Shown here: positions 21,690 to 31,199 of the stretch, one piece after another
How the letters are laid out: every line of letters starts with the position of its first letter
How positions within the stretch are numbered: position 1 is the stretch's first letter
From: Mastigocoleus sp. MO_188.B34
GTDB lineage: Bacteria; Cyanobacteriota; Cyanobacteriia; Cyanobacteriales; Nostocaceae
DNA length: 64,000 nucleotides
Reading direction: 5' to 3'
Assembly (NCBI RefSeq): GCF_030065675.1
Contig: NZ_JASJDK010000021.1
Location: forward strand, 1 to 64,000
Notes under the pieces: generated by a model
Seen by the model: only the letters and a program-made list of their open reading frames with translations
What the model was told of the DNA's origin: nothing
Databases searched by the model: none
Position numbers and translations under genes: made by a program

Positions 21690-22808
21690 ATGAATAAAAT
21701 TAATGTTAATAACAATAAAAATATAACGGCCAAAGAACCTTGGTATGTTGCAAATTTATCATTTTTTTTTCCTGGTGTAGGACAAATTTATTCAGGAAAT
21801 AAATTGAAAGGATTGATTTTTATAATTAGTAAAATTTTATTATCATTGTGGATGCTCTGGATCGTTATTTTTCCGGAAAAACACTTATTGCGTGATGGTC
21901 TAATTTGGTTATTATTGTATGTTTTTGTTGGTAACTGGAATTTAATTGATGCTTATCTATCTACAAAGATAAGTAACCCACCAGCTTTTGAAAGTAACAG
22001 AAAAAGTAAGAAGGATCCTTGGTTCGCAGTATTATTATCACGAATAATACCTGGAATTGGTCATATTTATATTGGCTCTTATTTTGTGGGAATAATTTTG
22101 ATTATTATTTCACTCGCTGCTTACTTAATCCCTGTTGGTCATGCAATTTTATTTTTAGTTTTACCTTTCAGTATTTATCATGTATACATTAATTCTCCGG
22201 AAAGAAGAGAGAAGTCGAAAAAAAAGATTACCGGAATTGTTCTTGCAACAGTACTATTACCAATATTTGTTTGGATACCTTCAATCTTTTTTATTACAAA
22301 TATAGTTGCAGAAGCACAGTGGATAAAATCCAATGCAATGCAACCAACTCTAAATGGGAATCAAAACCAATGGGATGCAGATAATTTTATAGTGGATAAG
22401 TTTAGCTACAAATTCCATAAACCAGAACGTGGCGATATTATAGTCTTCTCACCTACTGAAACCCTAAAAAAGGAAGAGTATACAGATAATTTCGTTAAAC
22501 GTATCATTGGCTTACCTGGAGAGAAAGTAGAATTAAAAGATGGCAAGGTTTACATCAACGACAAACATTTATTAGAAGATAGTTATGTAGAACAAAACCA
22601 ATCTACATTAGTTGATGTTTGTATTTCAGGATCGCAGCCTGTATTTATTTCTCAACCAATAATAGTTTCAGAAAACTCATATTTTGTTCTAGGAGACGAT
22701 CGCAACATTAGTTATGACAGTCGCTGTTGGGGATTAGTACCAAAAAATAACATTATTGGTAAGGTATCAAAAATTTTCTTTCCCATTGCCCGTGTAAGGT
22801 CTCTTTAG
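21690..22808 (+). CDS. signal peptidase I-like (S26) protein lacking the catalytic serine, with duplicated membrane domain
   Basis: 372 residues. Residues 15-165 hold two copies of a membrane unit, each starting PW(Y/F)A and containing FPGVGQIYSG or IPGIGHIYIG, resembling TM2-like repeats. After another membrane helix (180-205) comes an S26 signal peptidase domain: KSNAMQPTLNG, DNFVKRIIGLPGEKV, and GDDRNISYDSR at 335-345. In active enzymes the first block is S-M-x-P-T; here the nucleophile position is Ala216 (NAM), while the general-base Lys270 is kept. Ser214, two residues away, is not in the normal position. So it is either inactive, or it uses another residue. The fused membrane repeats are also not part of ordinary LepB. 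Stands alone, upstream of ccdA. Confidence 0.85.
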   Translation: MNKINVNNNKNITAKEPWYVANLSFFFPGVGQIYSGNKLKGLIFIISKILLSLWMLWIVIFPEKHLLRDGLIWLLLYVFVGNWNLIDAYLSTKISNPPAFESNRKSKKDPWFAVLLSRIIPGIGHIYIGSYFVGIILIIISLAAYLIPVGHAILFLVLPFSIYHVYINSPERREKSKKKITGIVLATVLLPIFVWIPSIFFITNIVAEAQWIKSNAMQPTLNGNQNQWDADNFIVDKFSYKFHKPERGDIIVFSPTETLKKEEYTDNFVKRIIGLPGEKVELKDGKVYINDKHLLEDSYVEQNQSTLVDVCISGSQPVFISQPIIVSENSYFVLGDDRNISYDSRCWGLVPKNNIIGKVSKIFFPIARVRSL

Positions 22809-23009
22809 TGTAACTTATTGGAACAGAACTTTTGTTGTCTATCCGCTTCTAGGTTGTTTTTGTGACTTTCCGATCCTTTCTACTTGATTACAAATACAAA
22901 GCTCAAGACCCCGCACTTATATAACTAATTATTCTGTCATAGAGCCCTGATTGCGCTAAAATTCAAGCAGTGTAGATATTTTGTACTGCTATTTTTTTAT
23001 GCTTGAATT

Positions 23010-23756
23010 ATGCTCGAAACCTTACAGACCCAACTTTACAATTTAGAACAATTTGCGTCATTTGTTGTTTCTAATCAGTTAACACATTTGAGTTGGTTAA
23101 GTATCGTTATTATTTTCATGACTGGCTTGCTCACAAGTTTGACGCCTTGTATGCTCTCAATGTTGCCAATTACCATTGGTTATATTGGTGGTTATGAAGC
23201 AAAAAGTCGCTTGCAAGCAGCAACTCAGTCAACCTGGTTTGCTTTGGGACTTGCAAGTACCCTCGCAGGCTTGGGAATATTTGCTGCTACATTAGGAAAA
23301 GTTTACGGTCAGATAGGTGTAGGTTTACCCATCATTGTTAGCATCATTGCGATATTGATGGGGTTAAATTTATTAGAAGCTTTACCGTTACAATTTCCAT
23401 CATGGGGTGGAACGGATTGGATCTCTGAAGAATTACCCCAAGGTGTTAGAGCATATTTCATCGGATTGAGCTTTGGTTTAGTGGCTTCCCCCTGTAGTAC
23501 ACCTGTTTTAGCTGCATTATTGGGTTGGGTGACCAGTACTAAGGATTTAATTTTAGGAGCTGTTTTATTGTTGTCCTATGCCGCAGGTCATGTTACACCA
23601 TTGATTTTAGCTGGTACATTCACTGCATCAATTAAGAAGATACTAGAAATACGTCGTTGGTCTGCTTGGATCAATCCTGCTAGTGGTGTGTTATTAATTG
23701 CTTTCGGTGCAATTTCGTTGGCTTATCGCCTTCCTTTGAAGGTATTTGGATTTTGA
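23010..23756 (+). CDS. ccdA: cytochrome c biogenesis protein CcdA
   Basis: 248 residues, six membrane helices predicted from the hydrophobic runs. The two redox cysteines lie in the conserved proline contexts LTPCMLSMLP and ASPCSTP, as in CcdA/DsbD-beta proteins. CcdA carries reducing equivalents from cytoplasmic thioredoxin across the thylakoid or plasma membrane to keep apocytochrome c heme-binding cysteines reduced. It precedes ccs1 by about 350 bases on the same strand, the usual System II pairing. The thioredoxin-fold lipoprotein at 143-691 is a conceivable partner. Confidence 0.95.
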   Translation: MLETLQTQLYNLEQFASFVVSNQLTHLSWLSIVIIFMTGLLTSLTPCMLSMLPITIGYIGGYEAKSRLQAATQSTWFALGLASTLAGLGIFAATLGKVYGQIGVGLPIIVSIIAILMGLNLLEALPLQFPSWGGTDWISEELPQGVRAYFIGLSFGLVASPCSTPVLAALLGWVTSTKDLILGAVLLLSYAAGHVTPLILAGTFTASIKKILEIRRWSAWINPASGVLLIAFGAISLAYRLPLKVFGF

Positions 23757-24103
23757 GAGTAGCTTTTCTAAAAAATTATTGGGGAGGAATTTTTTGGAAA
23801 GATTCCAATTTTTTTGGCTTATAATCAATAATCAATTTACTTAACTTGAGTAGTTTAATTGTATTACTTAGCTACAGCATGTAAAAAAATCATTATTAAG
23901 CAAAAATAATCGTCCTTGTGAGAGGAATTATATCTGAATATTTTATCTTTATCGATTTCTTGCCTCCCCATAATTCCTAAAAGTTTGGTGTCGCGAGAGT
24001 AGTGAATAAATCATTTTGAAAAATAATCCTGAAATCATAATTGTTGAAGTAATAATTATTGAAGTCATCATTTTGGAGTTAGATTTTTCTTTATTTACCT
24101 TAT
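23757..24103. other. ccdA-ccs1 intergenic region
   Basis: About 350 AT-rich bases. Contains imperfect duplications (GAAGTAATAATTATTGAAGTCATCA). No gene or terminator evident. Confidence 0.4.
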
Positions 24104-25531
24104 ATGAAAGACAACACAATTGACAACAAATCTGATTTTTTTTACATACTCAAAAAGTCTATCAAACAGGATATATTACCAATACTTACTAACTTGCGTT
24201 TGGCAATACTTATGCTTCTAATAATTGCCTTATTTAGTATTAGTGGTACGGTAATTGAACAAGGTGAATCTTTAGAATTTTACAAGACAAACTATCCTTT
24301 ACAACCTGCTTTATTTGGATTTCTGACTTGGAAAGTTATTTTAACCCTGGGTTTAGACCATGTTTATAGCACTTGGTGGTTTTTAGCATTATTGATTTTA
24401 TTTGGTACGAGTATTACTGCTTGTAGTTTTACCAGACAGCTACCAGCATTAAAGGTTGCTCGAAAGTGGAAATTTTATAATAAAGCCAAACAATTTAACA
24501 AACTAGCATTGAGTGCAGAGTTTAATTTAGGAAATCAAAATAATGCATCAATAGATAAACTCATTGAAAAATTACATCAAAAAAACTACAAAGTTTTTCA
24601 AGAGCAAAATAACGAAAATCTTTTATATGCCCGAAAAGGAATTATTGGACGTATTGGTCCAATTGTAGTTCATATCGGTATTATTATTATTTTACTAGGG
24701 TCAATTTTTGGAACCATGACTGGATTTATTGGTCAAGAAATGATTCCTAGTGGTGAAACTTTTCAAGTAAAAAATATATATAATGCAGGACCTTTTGCTG
24801 ATGCACAAATACCAAAAGATTGGGCAGTAAAAGTCAATCGTTTTTGGATTGATTATACCCCCAAAGGTGATGTAGATCAGTTTTACTCAGATTTATCAGT
24901 CGTAGATGAACAAGGAAAAGAGTTAGATCGTCAAACTATTTTTGTCAATAAGCCTTTACGTTACAAAGGTGTTACTTTTTACCAGACAAATTGGGGACTT
25001 TCTGCTGTTCGCGTCCAAGTAAATAATAGCCCTATCTTTCAACTACCCATGGCTCCACTAAATACTAATGGAAATGGTCGCCTTTGGGGTACTTGGGTTC
25101 CAACAAAGCCAGATATGAGTGAAGGGGTATCTTTAATCGCCAAAGATTTACAAGGATTACTTTTGGTTTACGACCCCAATGGTAAATTAGCAAACACTGT
25201 TAGGAGCGGAATGTCTGTCCAAGTTAATGGGGTTACCTTGAAGGTATTGGATGTTGTGGGTTCCACTGGTTTGCAAATTAAAGCTGACCCAGGAGTTCCT
25301 GTAGTATATGCAGGATTTGCTGTATTAATGTTGGGTGTAGTAATGAGCTATTTCTCCCACTCTCAAGTTTGGGCTTTACAAGAAAATGGTTGTCTGTATG
25401 TTGGGGGTAAAACTAACCGCGCTCAGGTAGTATTTGAAAGGGAAATATTGGGAATTTTTGATAGTTTAAGTTCTTCATCCCAAACAGACGAGCCGAAAAA
25501 AGTTGCTGGTTCAGTGGTTTCTAGCTCTTAG
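24104..25531 (+). CDS. ccs1: cytochrome c biogenesis protein Ccs1 (ResB family)
   Basis: 475 residues. ResB/Ccs1 proteins, together with CcsA, form the System II heme export and ligation complex for c-type cytochromes. Features: three N-terminal membrane helices (about 32-52, 78-110, 180-205), the large lumenal domain with conserved [12 protein letters not shown], and a last helix at about 398-418 ([19 protein letters not shown]). [15 protein letters not shown] near residue 87 is typical. ccsA itself is not in the window. Confidence 0.95.
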   Translation: MKDNTIDNKSDFFYILKKSIKQDILPILTNLRLAILMLLIIALFSISGTVIEQGESLEFYKTNYPLQPALFGFLTWKVILTLGLDHVYSTWWFLALLILFGTSITACSFTRQLPALKVARKWKFYNKAKQFNKLALSAEFNLGNQNNASIDKLIEKLHQKNYKVFQEQNNENLLYARKGIIGRIGPIVVHIGIIIILLGSIFGTMTGFIGQEMIPSGETFQVKNIYNAGPFADAQIPKDWAVKVNRFWIDYTPKGDVDQFYSDLSVVDEQGKELDRQTIFVNKPLRYKGVTFYQTNWGLSAVRVQVNNSPIFQLPMAPLNTNGNGRLWGTWVPTKPDMSEGVSLIAKDLQGLLLVYDPNGKLANTVRSGMSVQVNGVTLKVLDVVGSTGLQIKADPGVPVVYAGFAVLMLGVVMSYFSHSQVWALQENGCLYVGGKTNRAQVVFEREILGIFDSLSSSSQTDEPKKVAGSVVSSS

Positions 25532-25575
25532 ATTTTAGTTTCGGGAATTGGTAATTGGTAATTGGTAACTGAGTT

Positions 25576-25616
25576 AACTGTAGCCCGTAAGGGCGTGGTG
25601 TTAGCCATAAACTGTT
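25576..25616 (+). repeat. 41-bp dispersed repeat, copy 1
   Basis: From AACTGTAGCCCGTAAG to CCATAAACTGTT. A second copy at 62450-62490, same orientation, differs at only two of 41 positions. Located between ccs1 and queF next to GGTAATTGGTAATTGG tandem repeats. Confidence 0.85.
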
Positions 25617-25641
25617 TCATGATTACCAATTATCAACAATT

Positions 25642-26061
25642 TTATTTATTTGATTTTTGGTGAGTTACTTCAACCACTGTATGTACATTCCCACGCGGTG
25701 AAAAGTCTGCTTTGACAGTGATTTCTAGTGGATCGCAAGCAGAAACAAAATCATCTAAAATTTGGTTTGCAGATTCTTCGTGGGAAATATAGCGATCGCG
25801 GTAACTATTAATGTATAGCTTTAAAGTTTTAAGTTCTACTACCTTTTCATCAGGAATATAGTTAATATAAATAGTTGCAAAATCAGGATATCCAGAGAAT
25901 GGACATTTGCAGGTAAACTCTGGCAAAGAAATATCAATATTGTAGCGTCTTCCAATGCGAGGATTTGGGAAAGTAATTAACTCACCTTTTGCAATTTCAC
26001 GTTCACCATACTTCATTTCTGTACTAGGAGAGTTTGTACTTTCTGTAGAGGAGTTACTCAT
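25642..26061 (-). CDS. queF: preQ0 reductase QueF (NADPH-dependent 7-cyano-7-deazaguanine reductase)
   Basis: 139 residues, the short (YkvM-type) QueF. The block CKCPFSGYPDFATIYINY holds the catalytic Cys that forms the thioimide with the nitrile of preQ0, and LKLYINSYRDRYISHEE holds the family's Ser-Tyr-Arg and Glu residues for NADPH. QueF makes preQ1, the precursor inserted into tRNA anticodons as queuosine. FSPRGNVHTVVEVTHQ near the end is also typical. Monocistronic as far as seen; convergent with ccs1. Confidence 0.96.
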   Translation of the reverse strand: MSNSSTESTNSPSTEMKYGEREIAKGELITFPNPRIGRRYNIDISLPEFTCKCPFSGYPDFATIYINYIPDEKVVELKTLKLYINSYRDRYISHEESANQILDDFVSACDPLEITVKADFSPRGNVHTVVEVTHQKSNK

Positions 26062-26188
26062 GAGCTTTTATATATCTATATCAATCGCAAATATTCAAAT
26101 TTGAGCAGTTATTTCTTCACATACTCAAAAAAATTTGAGTTTAGAGTGAGAGAGCTTTTATGGTAACAAAGTTAATTTCGAATTGATT

Positions 26189-26599
26189 TCAAAAATCTAA
26201 TTCTTGCTTCTCCCAGTCTGGACAATTTTCATCATCCCGTCCGTGGGGGTGCATGGCACAGACTAATAAGTTACCATTATACACTTGACCATGATAATGT
26301 TGACACCCAATACAAGCAGGATTTTTTTGTGCTGTAGCTTCTACTGGATAAGGAAAACTTGACTCAAATTCATCATCTAAAATATCTTCAAAGTTCCAAT
26401 CAAAGTCAGAAATTGGTTCTGTTATTTCTTGTAAATACTCCTCAACTTCAGTAATGATGAAATACTGTACTTGTTCGATAGTTTCCTCCGTAAATTCAAC
26501 AAAACTATCGGCAATCTCTGTTACCCCTTCAAAAAAACGTTCTACCTCATCAGCTACAGTTTGTACAGTTTCCCAGAAATCCTGTTGCCATTTGTCCAT
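26189..26599 (-). CDS. conserved hypothetical protein with C-terminal cysteine cluster
   Basis: 136 residues, function not recognised. The first 85 residues are very acidic and helical (EVERFFEGVTEIADSFVEF and similar). The end carries CIGCQHYHGQ, LLVCAMHPHG and NCPDWE: a C-x2-C-x-H ... C-x3-H ... C arrangement that looks like a small metal-binding (zinc or iron-sulfur) module. I believe similar proteins occur widely in cyanobacteria, but cannot check that here. Confidence 0.8.
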   Translation of the reverse strand: MDKWQQDFWETVQTVADEVERFFEGVTEIADSFVEFTEETIEQVQYFIITEVEEYLQEITEPISDFDWNFEDILDDEFESSFPYPVEATAQKNPACIGCQHYHGQVYNGNLLVCAMHPHGRDDENCPDWEKQELDF

Positions 26600-26938
26600 A
26601 ATCTAGAATTCCTTAATGTTTAATTGTCCAATTGCTTCAACATAACACTTGCCCAGATTAAACCAAGTAGATGTTCAATGGCACTTGTATCAAAATTCAG
26701 CATCATACTAAGTCATCCACTAATTCTCATGATATCCCCATATTATTCCTAATTTTTTTGGTCAATTTTTTAATGAAGCGATTTTATCTATTGTGTTATT
26801 GATAACAATTTAAGACGCAATACATTATGTCTCTACATTAAACATAATATATTACGTCTACAGATTGAAAGATAATGGCTTAAATTCGAGAGTATTTTTG
26901 CTTTAAAATTTAACTTGATTTAACAAGTAAGATGTTCA
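26600..26938. other. intergenic region with short palindromic phrases
   Basis: About 340 bases. Two related phrases (TACATTATGTCTCTACATTA and AATATATTACGTCTACAG) occur at 26820-26865. No gene recognised. Confidence 0.4.
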
Positions 26939-27355
26939 CTATCGATCACGTTGCAAGCGTCTTAACTCTTCTTGTAAATCTAGAACTTGCTGTCGTAAAT
27001 TATCTACATTCTGATTCCCACCAACATTAGAATTCTGCGAATTAGATGATTCACCTTCACCATCTTCCAAAATCTCAATTTGACGTGGTTGACTGGAAGT
27101 TTTTTCTTGGGGATTATTACTGGTCGAAGAAGGATTTTGAGCTTGTTTCATCATGTCTTCTACAAAGCGGCGAGCTTCATCTGTTGTCATCTCGCCTCTT
27201 TCCACCATTTCATCGGCTAGTTTTTGGACCTGCGATCGTAATTCAGATAGTTTACTGCCAGCCTTTTCTCCCGCATAGGCAGCTAAACCAACTCCAAGAT
27301 AAACCGCTTTCTGAATAATATCTCCAAAACCAGGCATTATGGCGCTCATCTTCAC
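26939..27355 (-). CDS. conserved hypothetical, phasin-like coiled-coil protein
   Basis: 138 residues. The first 70 residues (DIIQKAVYLGVGLAAYAGE through EMTTDEARRFVEDMMKQ) resemble small phasin-like proteins, amphipathic helices that can coat granules or bind other proteins. A Ser/Asn/Gln-rich linker (75-115) follows, then a short Leu-heptad helix (LRQQVLDLQEELRRLQRD). Possible alternative in-frame start at the third codon. The SRP RNA gene lies immediately upstream in the same direction. Function unproven. Confidence 0.75.
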   Translation of the reverse strand: MKMSAIMPGFGDIIQKAVYLGVGLAAYAGEKAGSKLSELRSQVQKLADEMVERGEMTTDEARRFVEDMMKQAQNPSSTSNNPQEKTSSQPRQIEILEDGEGESSNSQNSNVGGNQNVDNLRQQVLDLQEELRRLQRDR

Positions 27356-27364
27356 AAGAACTAG

Positions 27365-27460
27365 GAGACCCGGAGACTACGCCTACCACAAGCATCCCGT
27401 ATTGCTGCTACCTTCCGGTCCTGACAAGGTTTGGGCGTTGAAGTTGCATAGATCCGAGTC
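27365..27460 (-). ncRNA. ffs: signal recognition particle RNA (small bacterial 4.5S type)
   Basis: On the minus strand the sequence contains TGTCAGGACCGGAAGGTAGC, the conserved apical loop of SRP RNA (GGAAG tetraloop region plus the symmetric loop that binds Ffh). The ends pair: GACTCGG at the 5' side with CCGGGTC at the 3' side. Total length is about 96 nucleotides, typical for bacteria lacking the Alu domain. It works with Ffh to target membrane proteins to the translocon. The ends are estimated from pairing. Confidence 0.93.
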
Positions 27461-27497
27461 ATGAATAGTATAGCATTTAATTTCGAAACTGTGTGAA

Positions 27498-27764
27498 TTA
27501 TTCCACAACAATTTTCCATTCATAGATTACATAATCAACGCATTCGTTCTTTACCAAGGGATCGCGTGCCACAATTTCTTTGGCTTCTTCCATGGATGCA
27601 GCTTCAAATAGCATCATTCCACCTCCCCGTTTTGCCCAATACCCAGTCTTAGCGCGATGACCTTTAGCAATCAAATCCCGTACAAAATTTTTATGGGCGT
27701 CCACATGTTCGTCAAACATGGACTTCTCAACTTTGCCTGCTTCAATTTTCACAAACCAGGGCAT
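27498..27764 (-). CDS. YciI-family protein
   Basis: 88 residues, YCII-related domain (ferredoxin-like fold). FDEHVDAHKNFVRDLIAKGH contains the His-Asp pair usual in the family, and GGGMMLFEAASMEEAKEIVARDP is the second hallmark. Members are small, probably enzymatic or stress-linked, with unclear reactions. Lies just upstream of the SRP RNA on the same strand. Confidence 0.9.
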   Translation of the reverse strand: MPWFVKIEAGKVEKSMFDEHVDAHKNFVRDLIAKGHRAKTGYWAKRGGGMMLFEAASMEEAKEIVARDPLVKNECVDYVIYEWKIVVE

Positions 27765-28045
27765 TCACTTGCATCCTCTCAACTTCCTCTAATATATTGT
27801 CTGTCATCAACATCAGCAAAATTTGAAATAATTTCAGTTGGAGTTTTAAATTTTGATTCTCAAATTTTGAGTTTTGTAAAGCCTAAAAGCATTGTATCTT
27901 ATCGGTTAGTGTTTGGAAGGTATAAGCTACAGTTTTAAGATACATGAGTAAATAATGTGAAAATTATGGATACAAACTAAATCGTGAGCTAAAGAGTGGG
28001 ATTAAATTATCACTTATCAAATCCAACTGCGAACCGTAAAATCCA

Positions 28046-28582
28046 ATGAGTTTATTGTTTGTTGCCCTTTTACCATCTCAAGAGATTCAGGACTACGCTA
28101 CCAAAATAAAGCAACACTTTGCGGATCGATATAATACTCGACATGCTCTGAAGTCTCCACCCCATATTACTTTGCAACCACCATTTGAATGGGCAGATGC
28201 TCACATATCAATTATTGAAGAATGTTTGCAAGCATTTACCCTAACAAGAAGTTCTTTACCAGTTACGCTTAATGGTTATGGTGCTTTTATTCCCCACGTT
28301 ATCTATATAAATGTTGAGAAAACCCCAGATTTATTAGCTTTGCAATCTGAGTTGATGGAACACTTAGAGAACCAATTAGGTATAGTTGACAAATCTTCTA
28401 AAACTCGTACCTTTACACCCCACATGACTGTAGCTTTTAAAGACTTGAAACGCAAAAGTTTTCAGACAGCATGGAAAGAGTTTGAAAGGCGAGAGTTACA
28501 TTTTGAGTTTACTGCTGATAAATTAACCTTACTTATCCATAAGGATAAATCCTGGCATATTGCATCGGAATTTTTTTTGTAA
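28046..28582 (+). CDS. 2H phosphoesterase, 2'-5' RNA ligase family
   Basis: 178 residues. Two histidine motifs define the family: PPHITLQPPF near residue 40 and TPHMTVAFKDL near residue 130. Such enzymes cleave or form 2',5' phosphodiester bonds or open cyclic phosphates in RNA or nucleotides; the native substrate in cyanobacteria is not known. Full length. No obvious operon partner. Confidence 0.92.
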   Translation: MSLLFVALLPSQEIQDYATKIKQHFADRYNTRHALKSPPHITLQPPFEWADAHISIIEECLQAFTLTRSSLPVTLNGYGAFIPHVIYINVEKTPDLLALQSELMEHLENQLGIVDKSSKTRTFTPHMTVAFKDLKRKSFQTAWKEFERRELHFEFTADKLTLLIHKDKSWHIASEFFL

Positions 28583-28978
28583 GAGGTAAATAATTATTGT
28601 AGTGATTATACAAAGTAAATACTTAGAACTGCATTGTGATGCACCAAAGTATCAATTATTTTTATCTCGAGGTGAAATTTCATTTAAAACAAAGAATATC
28701 TTATTGGGGTAAAATTTATGAGTTAATAGTATGAGTTAATATTATAATTTCACATTATTTCTCTATAGAAGTAAAATAAGTTTGTATTCTTCTCCTTTCA
28801 AAATGAGAATTACTGGCAATCTTAAAAAGAAATTGATATCGGTACTAAATTTGTGCTTTGAACAAGTAAAGTGCAAGCAGGTTCCAATATTTGTATCTAA
28901 AATCGCCTGACATACAAATTGAAGTAAGATAAGATACAACCCAAAACCTCATCATTTGCGGTGAAGAATTGGGAAGTC
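28583..28978. other. intergenic region
   Basis: Roughly 390 AT-rich bases without a recognisable gene, repeat family or terminator. Confidence 0.35.
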
Positions 28979-29848
28979 ATGTTCAAAAAGTTAACAATTA
29001 CGCTAACCTTGTTAGCAAATCCACTATTATTTACTTTTGGTATTCAATCGCCAGCTATTGGTAGAAAAATTATTGCTCAGAAAATCGACTGTTCTGCAGC
29101 TAACAGCACAACAGAAATCAAATATTGCTCTTTGAAAAACTACCAAGCAGCAGATGAAAAACTCAATCAGATTTACCAAAAAATTATCGGCAGCCTAAGT
29201 GGTGAGCAACAAAAGATACTTATTACTACTCAGCAAGCATGGATAAAGTTCCGCGATCGCAACTGTAATTTTGAAACCTATCGTTCCCGTAGTAGTACTG
29301 GCTATGAAATATTTCGTAATGGCTGTCTCGAAAGGTTAACAGAACAACGCACAGCAGATTTAGAAAAGTATCTTTCTTTGCAAGATAATTTTGAGAAAAA
29401 CAGAGTACCTGGGTCAGCGGTTAGTCAATTACCAGACGGTAACTATCGCTATGCTACAGCAGATTTACCACCCCCACCAGATATTATTAAAGATAACGAT
29501 CTAGTGAAAGCCGGTGGTTATTACTTTTTATTCCGCAAAACAGGTAACAAAGTTACAGGTATGTTATATCAAATTGACTCGGAAAATAATATCTGCATTA
29601 CCGGTAGAATCAATCAAAATCAAATTATAGGTGAAGCCATTGAATATTACGAACCAAACATAAGACAACCTAGAGTCGTTAGTACGGGGTCAGAATTTGT
29701 AGTTTGGGATAATGAAGGTAACCTGAAAGTAAGAAATGCTAGAAAAGTGGGTCGAGATGTGAAATATAGCGACGTCAATTTGAATCTCAAGTTATTTAAT
29801 CCAATAAATGCTGGAAGTCAAATTCCTCCTCGTTCTTGTCGTCGCTAA
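28979..29848 (+). CDS. exported protein with LprI-like (DUF1311) domain
   Basis: 289 residues from the ATG at 28979, which gives a clean signal peptide (MFKKLTITLTLLANPLLF); an in-frame GTG six codons earlier is possible but would put charged residues before it. Residues 30-125 form a lysozyme-inhibitor LprI N-terminal (DUF1311) domain with four cysteines (DCSAAN, YCSLKN, NCNFET, NGCLER) and the typical LLTTQQAWIKFRD-like block. The C-terminal half is a separate beta-rich domain ending in a fifth and sixth Cys region (NNICITG, PRSCRR). Probably periplasmic; lysozyme inhibition is not proven. Confidence 0.85.
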   Translation: MFKKLTITLTLLANPLLFTFGIQSPAIGRKIIAQKIDCSAANSTTEIKYCSLKNYQAADEKLNQIYQKIIGSLSGEQQKILITTQQAWIKFRDRNCNFETYRSRSSTGYEIFRNGCLERLTEQRTADLEKYLSLQDNFEKNRVPGSAVSQLPDGNYRYATADLPPPPDIIKDNDLVKAGGYYFLFRKTGNKVTGMLYQIDSENNICITGRINQNQIIGEAIEYYEPNIRQPRVVSTGSEFVVWDNEGNLKVRNARKVGRDVKYSDVNLNLKLFNPINAGSQIPPRSCRR

Positions 29849-29871
29849 CCTAATTATTACTTGTTATTATT

Positions 29872-29920
29872 AAAAAAGCTTATGCCTCCAAAAGTACTGG
29901 AGTTATAGGCTTATTTTATA
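29872..29920 (+). terminator. hairpin terminator after the LprI-like gene
   Basis: AAGCTTATGCCTCCA and TGGAGTTATAGGCTTA pair imperfectly around AAAGTAC, followed by TTTTATA. The stem also has A-rich sequence before it, so it could act in both directions. Confidence 0.65.
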
Positions 29921-30062
29921 CTTACTTGTCTTTTTAACTTACTCATAAATAAAATCAATTTAAGTTAAATTAAATCTAGTTCTTAGTAATCCAAAGCAAC
30001 TAATTGATAATTAATAACCAATAACTGATAATTGATAACTGATACTCAAACCTCAATGCTTT

Positions 30063-31199
30063 ATGACTGCTGCTTTGGAAAGTCAACAGGAGATAATTGG
30101 TGTAGCGGTTGTGGGAACTGGATTTGGGAAAAAAGTTCATATCCCTGGTCTACAAGCACATCCTCGAACTAAGGTTATTGCTGTTTACAACCGCGATTTG
30201 GAAAAAGCGAAAAAAATAGCTACAGAAAATCAAATTCCCCATGCTTGCGATCGCATGGAAGATGTTCTCAAAATACCTGAAGTGCAGGCTGTTAGTATTT
30301 CGACACCGCCATTTTTACATTACGAAATGGCAAAAACTGTAATCCAAGCCGGTAAACATTTATTGCTGGAAAAACCTGTAACTCTTAATGTAAAAGAAGC
30401 TAAGGAATTACACCATTTAGCACAATCTAACTCTGTAATTGCTGCAGTTGATTTTGAATTTCGCTTTGTCCCAGGATGGCAATTTTTTGCGGAATTACTT
30501 AAGTCCGGATATGTTGGTAACAAAAGATTAATAAAAGTTGATTGGCTGGGATCTTCTCGTGCAAATCCAGAACGTGCTTGGAATTGGTATTCACGAAAAG
30601 ATTTGGGTGGAGGTGCTTTAGGTTCTTTAGGTTCCCACACCTTTGATTATATTCACTGGTTATTTGGTGAAGTGAGCAGATTAAATGCTAGATTTACTAC
30701 TGCAATTCCTCAACGTCCTGAAGCTTCTACTGGCAAACTTAAAGTTGTTAATAGCGATGATACTTGCATGCTAATGTTGGAATTGACTGATGGTACACCT
30801 TGTCAAATTTCTATCAGTGCAGTTGTTCGCGCATCTCGTACCCATTGGATAGAAGTATATGGAGATGAGGGTACATTAGTTTTGGGTAGCGAAAACCAAA
30901 AAGATTATATTCATGGATTTCACGTTTGGGGAGCCAAACAAGGAAAACCTTTGGCTGAAATTGAAATCCCCAATCATTTAACTTTCAAAAAAAATCACGC
31001 TGATGGACGCATCAGTGCTTTCATAAGAGTTGTGGAACAATGGGTGAATGCTATAGATCGCAGAGAACCGCTAATTTCTAGTCTGCGTGAGGGTGTTTAT
31101 TCTCAATTACTAATGGATTTATCTCATCAATCTAATAACACATTAAGTTGGGTTAATGTACCCCAATTATCTGAATATATTGATGATACCTTCTATTAA
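30063..31199 (+). CDS. Gfo/Idh/MocA-family NAD(P)-dependent oxidoreductase
   Basis: 378 residues. An N-terminal Rossmann fold (GVAVVGTGFGKKVHIPGLQ) is followed by the EKP motif in LLLEKPVTLN, the family's catalytic Lys element, and the long beta-sheet C-terminal domain (GGGALGSLGSHTFDYIHWLF). Members reduce or oxidise sugars, inositols or related compounds; biliverdin reductase is also in this fold. No neighbouring sugar gene narrows the substrate. Confidence 0.92.
   Translation: MTAALESQQEIIGVAVVGTGFGKKVHIPGLQAHPRTKVIAVYNRDLEKAKKIATENQIPHACDRMEDVLKIPEVQAVSISTPPFLHYEMAKTVIQAGKHLLLEKPVTLNVKEAKELHHLAQSNSVIAAVDFEFRFVPGWQFFAELLKSGYVGNKRLIKVDWLGSSRANPERAWNWYSRKDLGGGALGSLGSHTFDYIHWLFGEVSRLNARFTTAIPQRPEASTGKLKVVNSDDTCMLMLELTDGTPCQISISAVVRASRTHWIEVYGDEGTLVLGSENQKDYIHGFHVWGAKQGKPLAEIEIPNHLTFKKNHADGRISAFIRVVEQWVNAIDRREPLISSLREGVYSQLLMDLSHQSNNTLSWVNVPQLSEYIDDTFY

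Noticed and set aside
27365-27460. tRNA or tmRNA as an alternative for the structured RNA
   Set aside because: The GGACCGGAAGGTAGCAGC loop is specific for SRP RNA, and there is no T-loop or anticodon arm. No tRNA was found elsewhere either.
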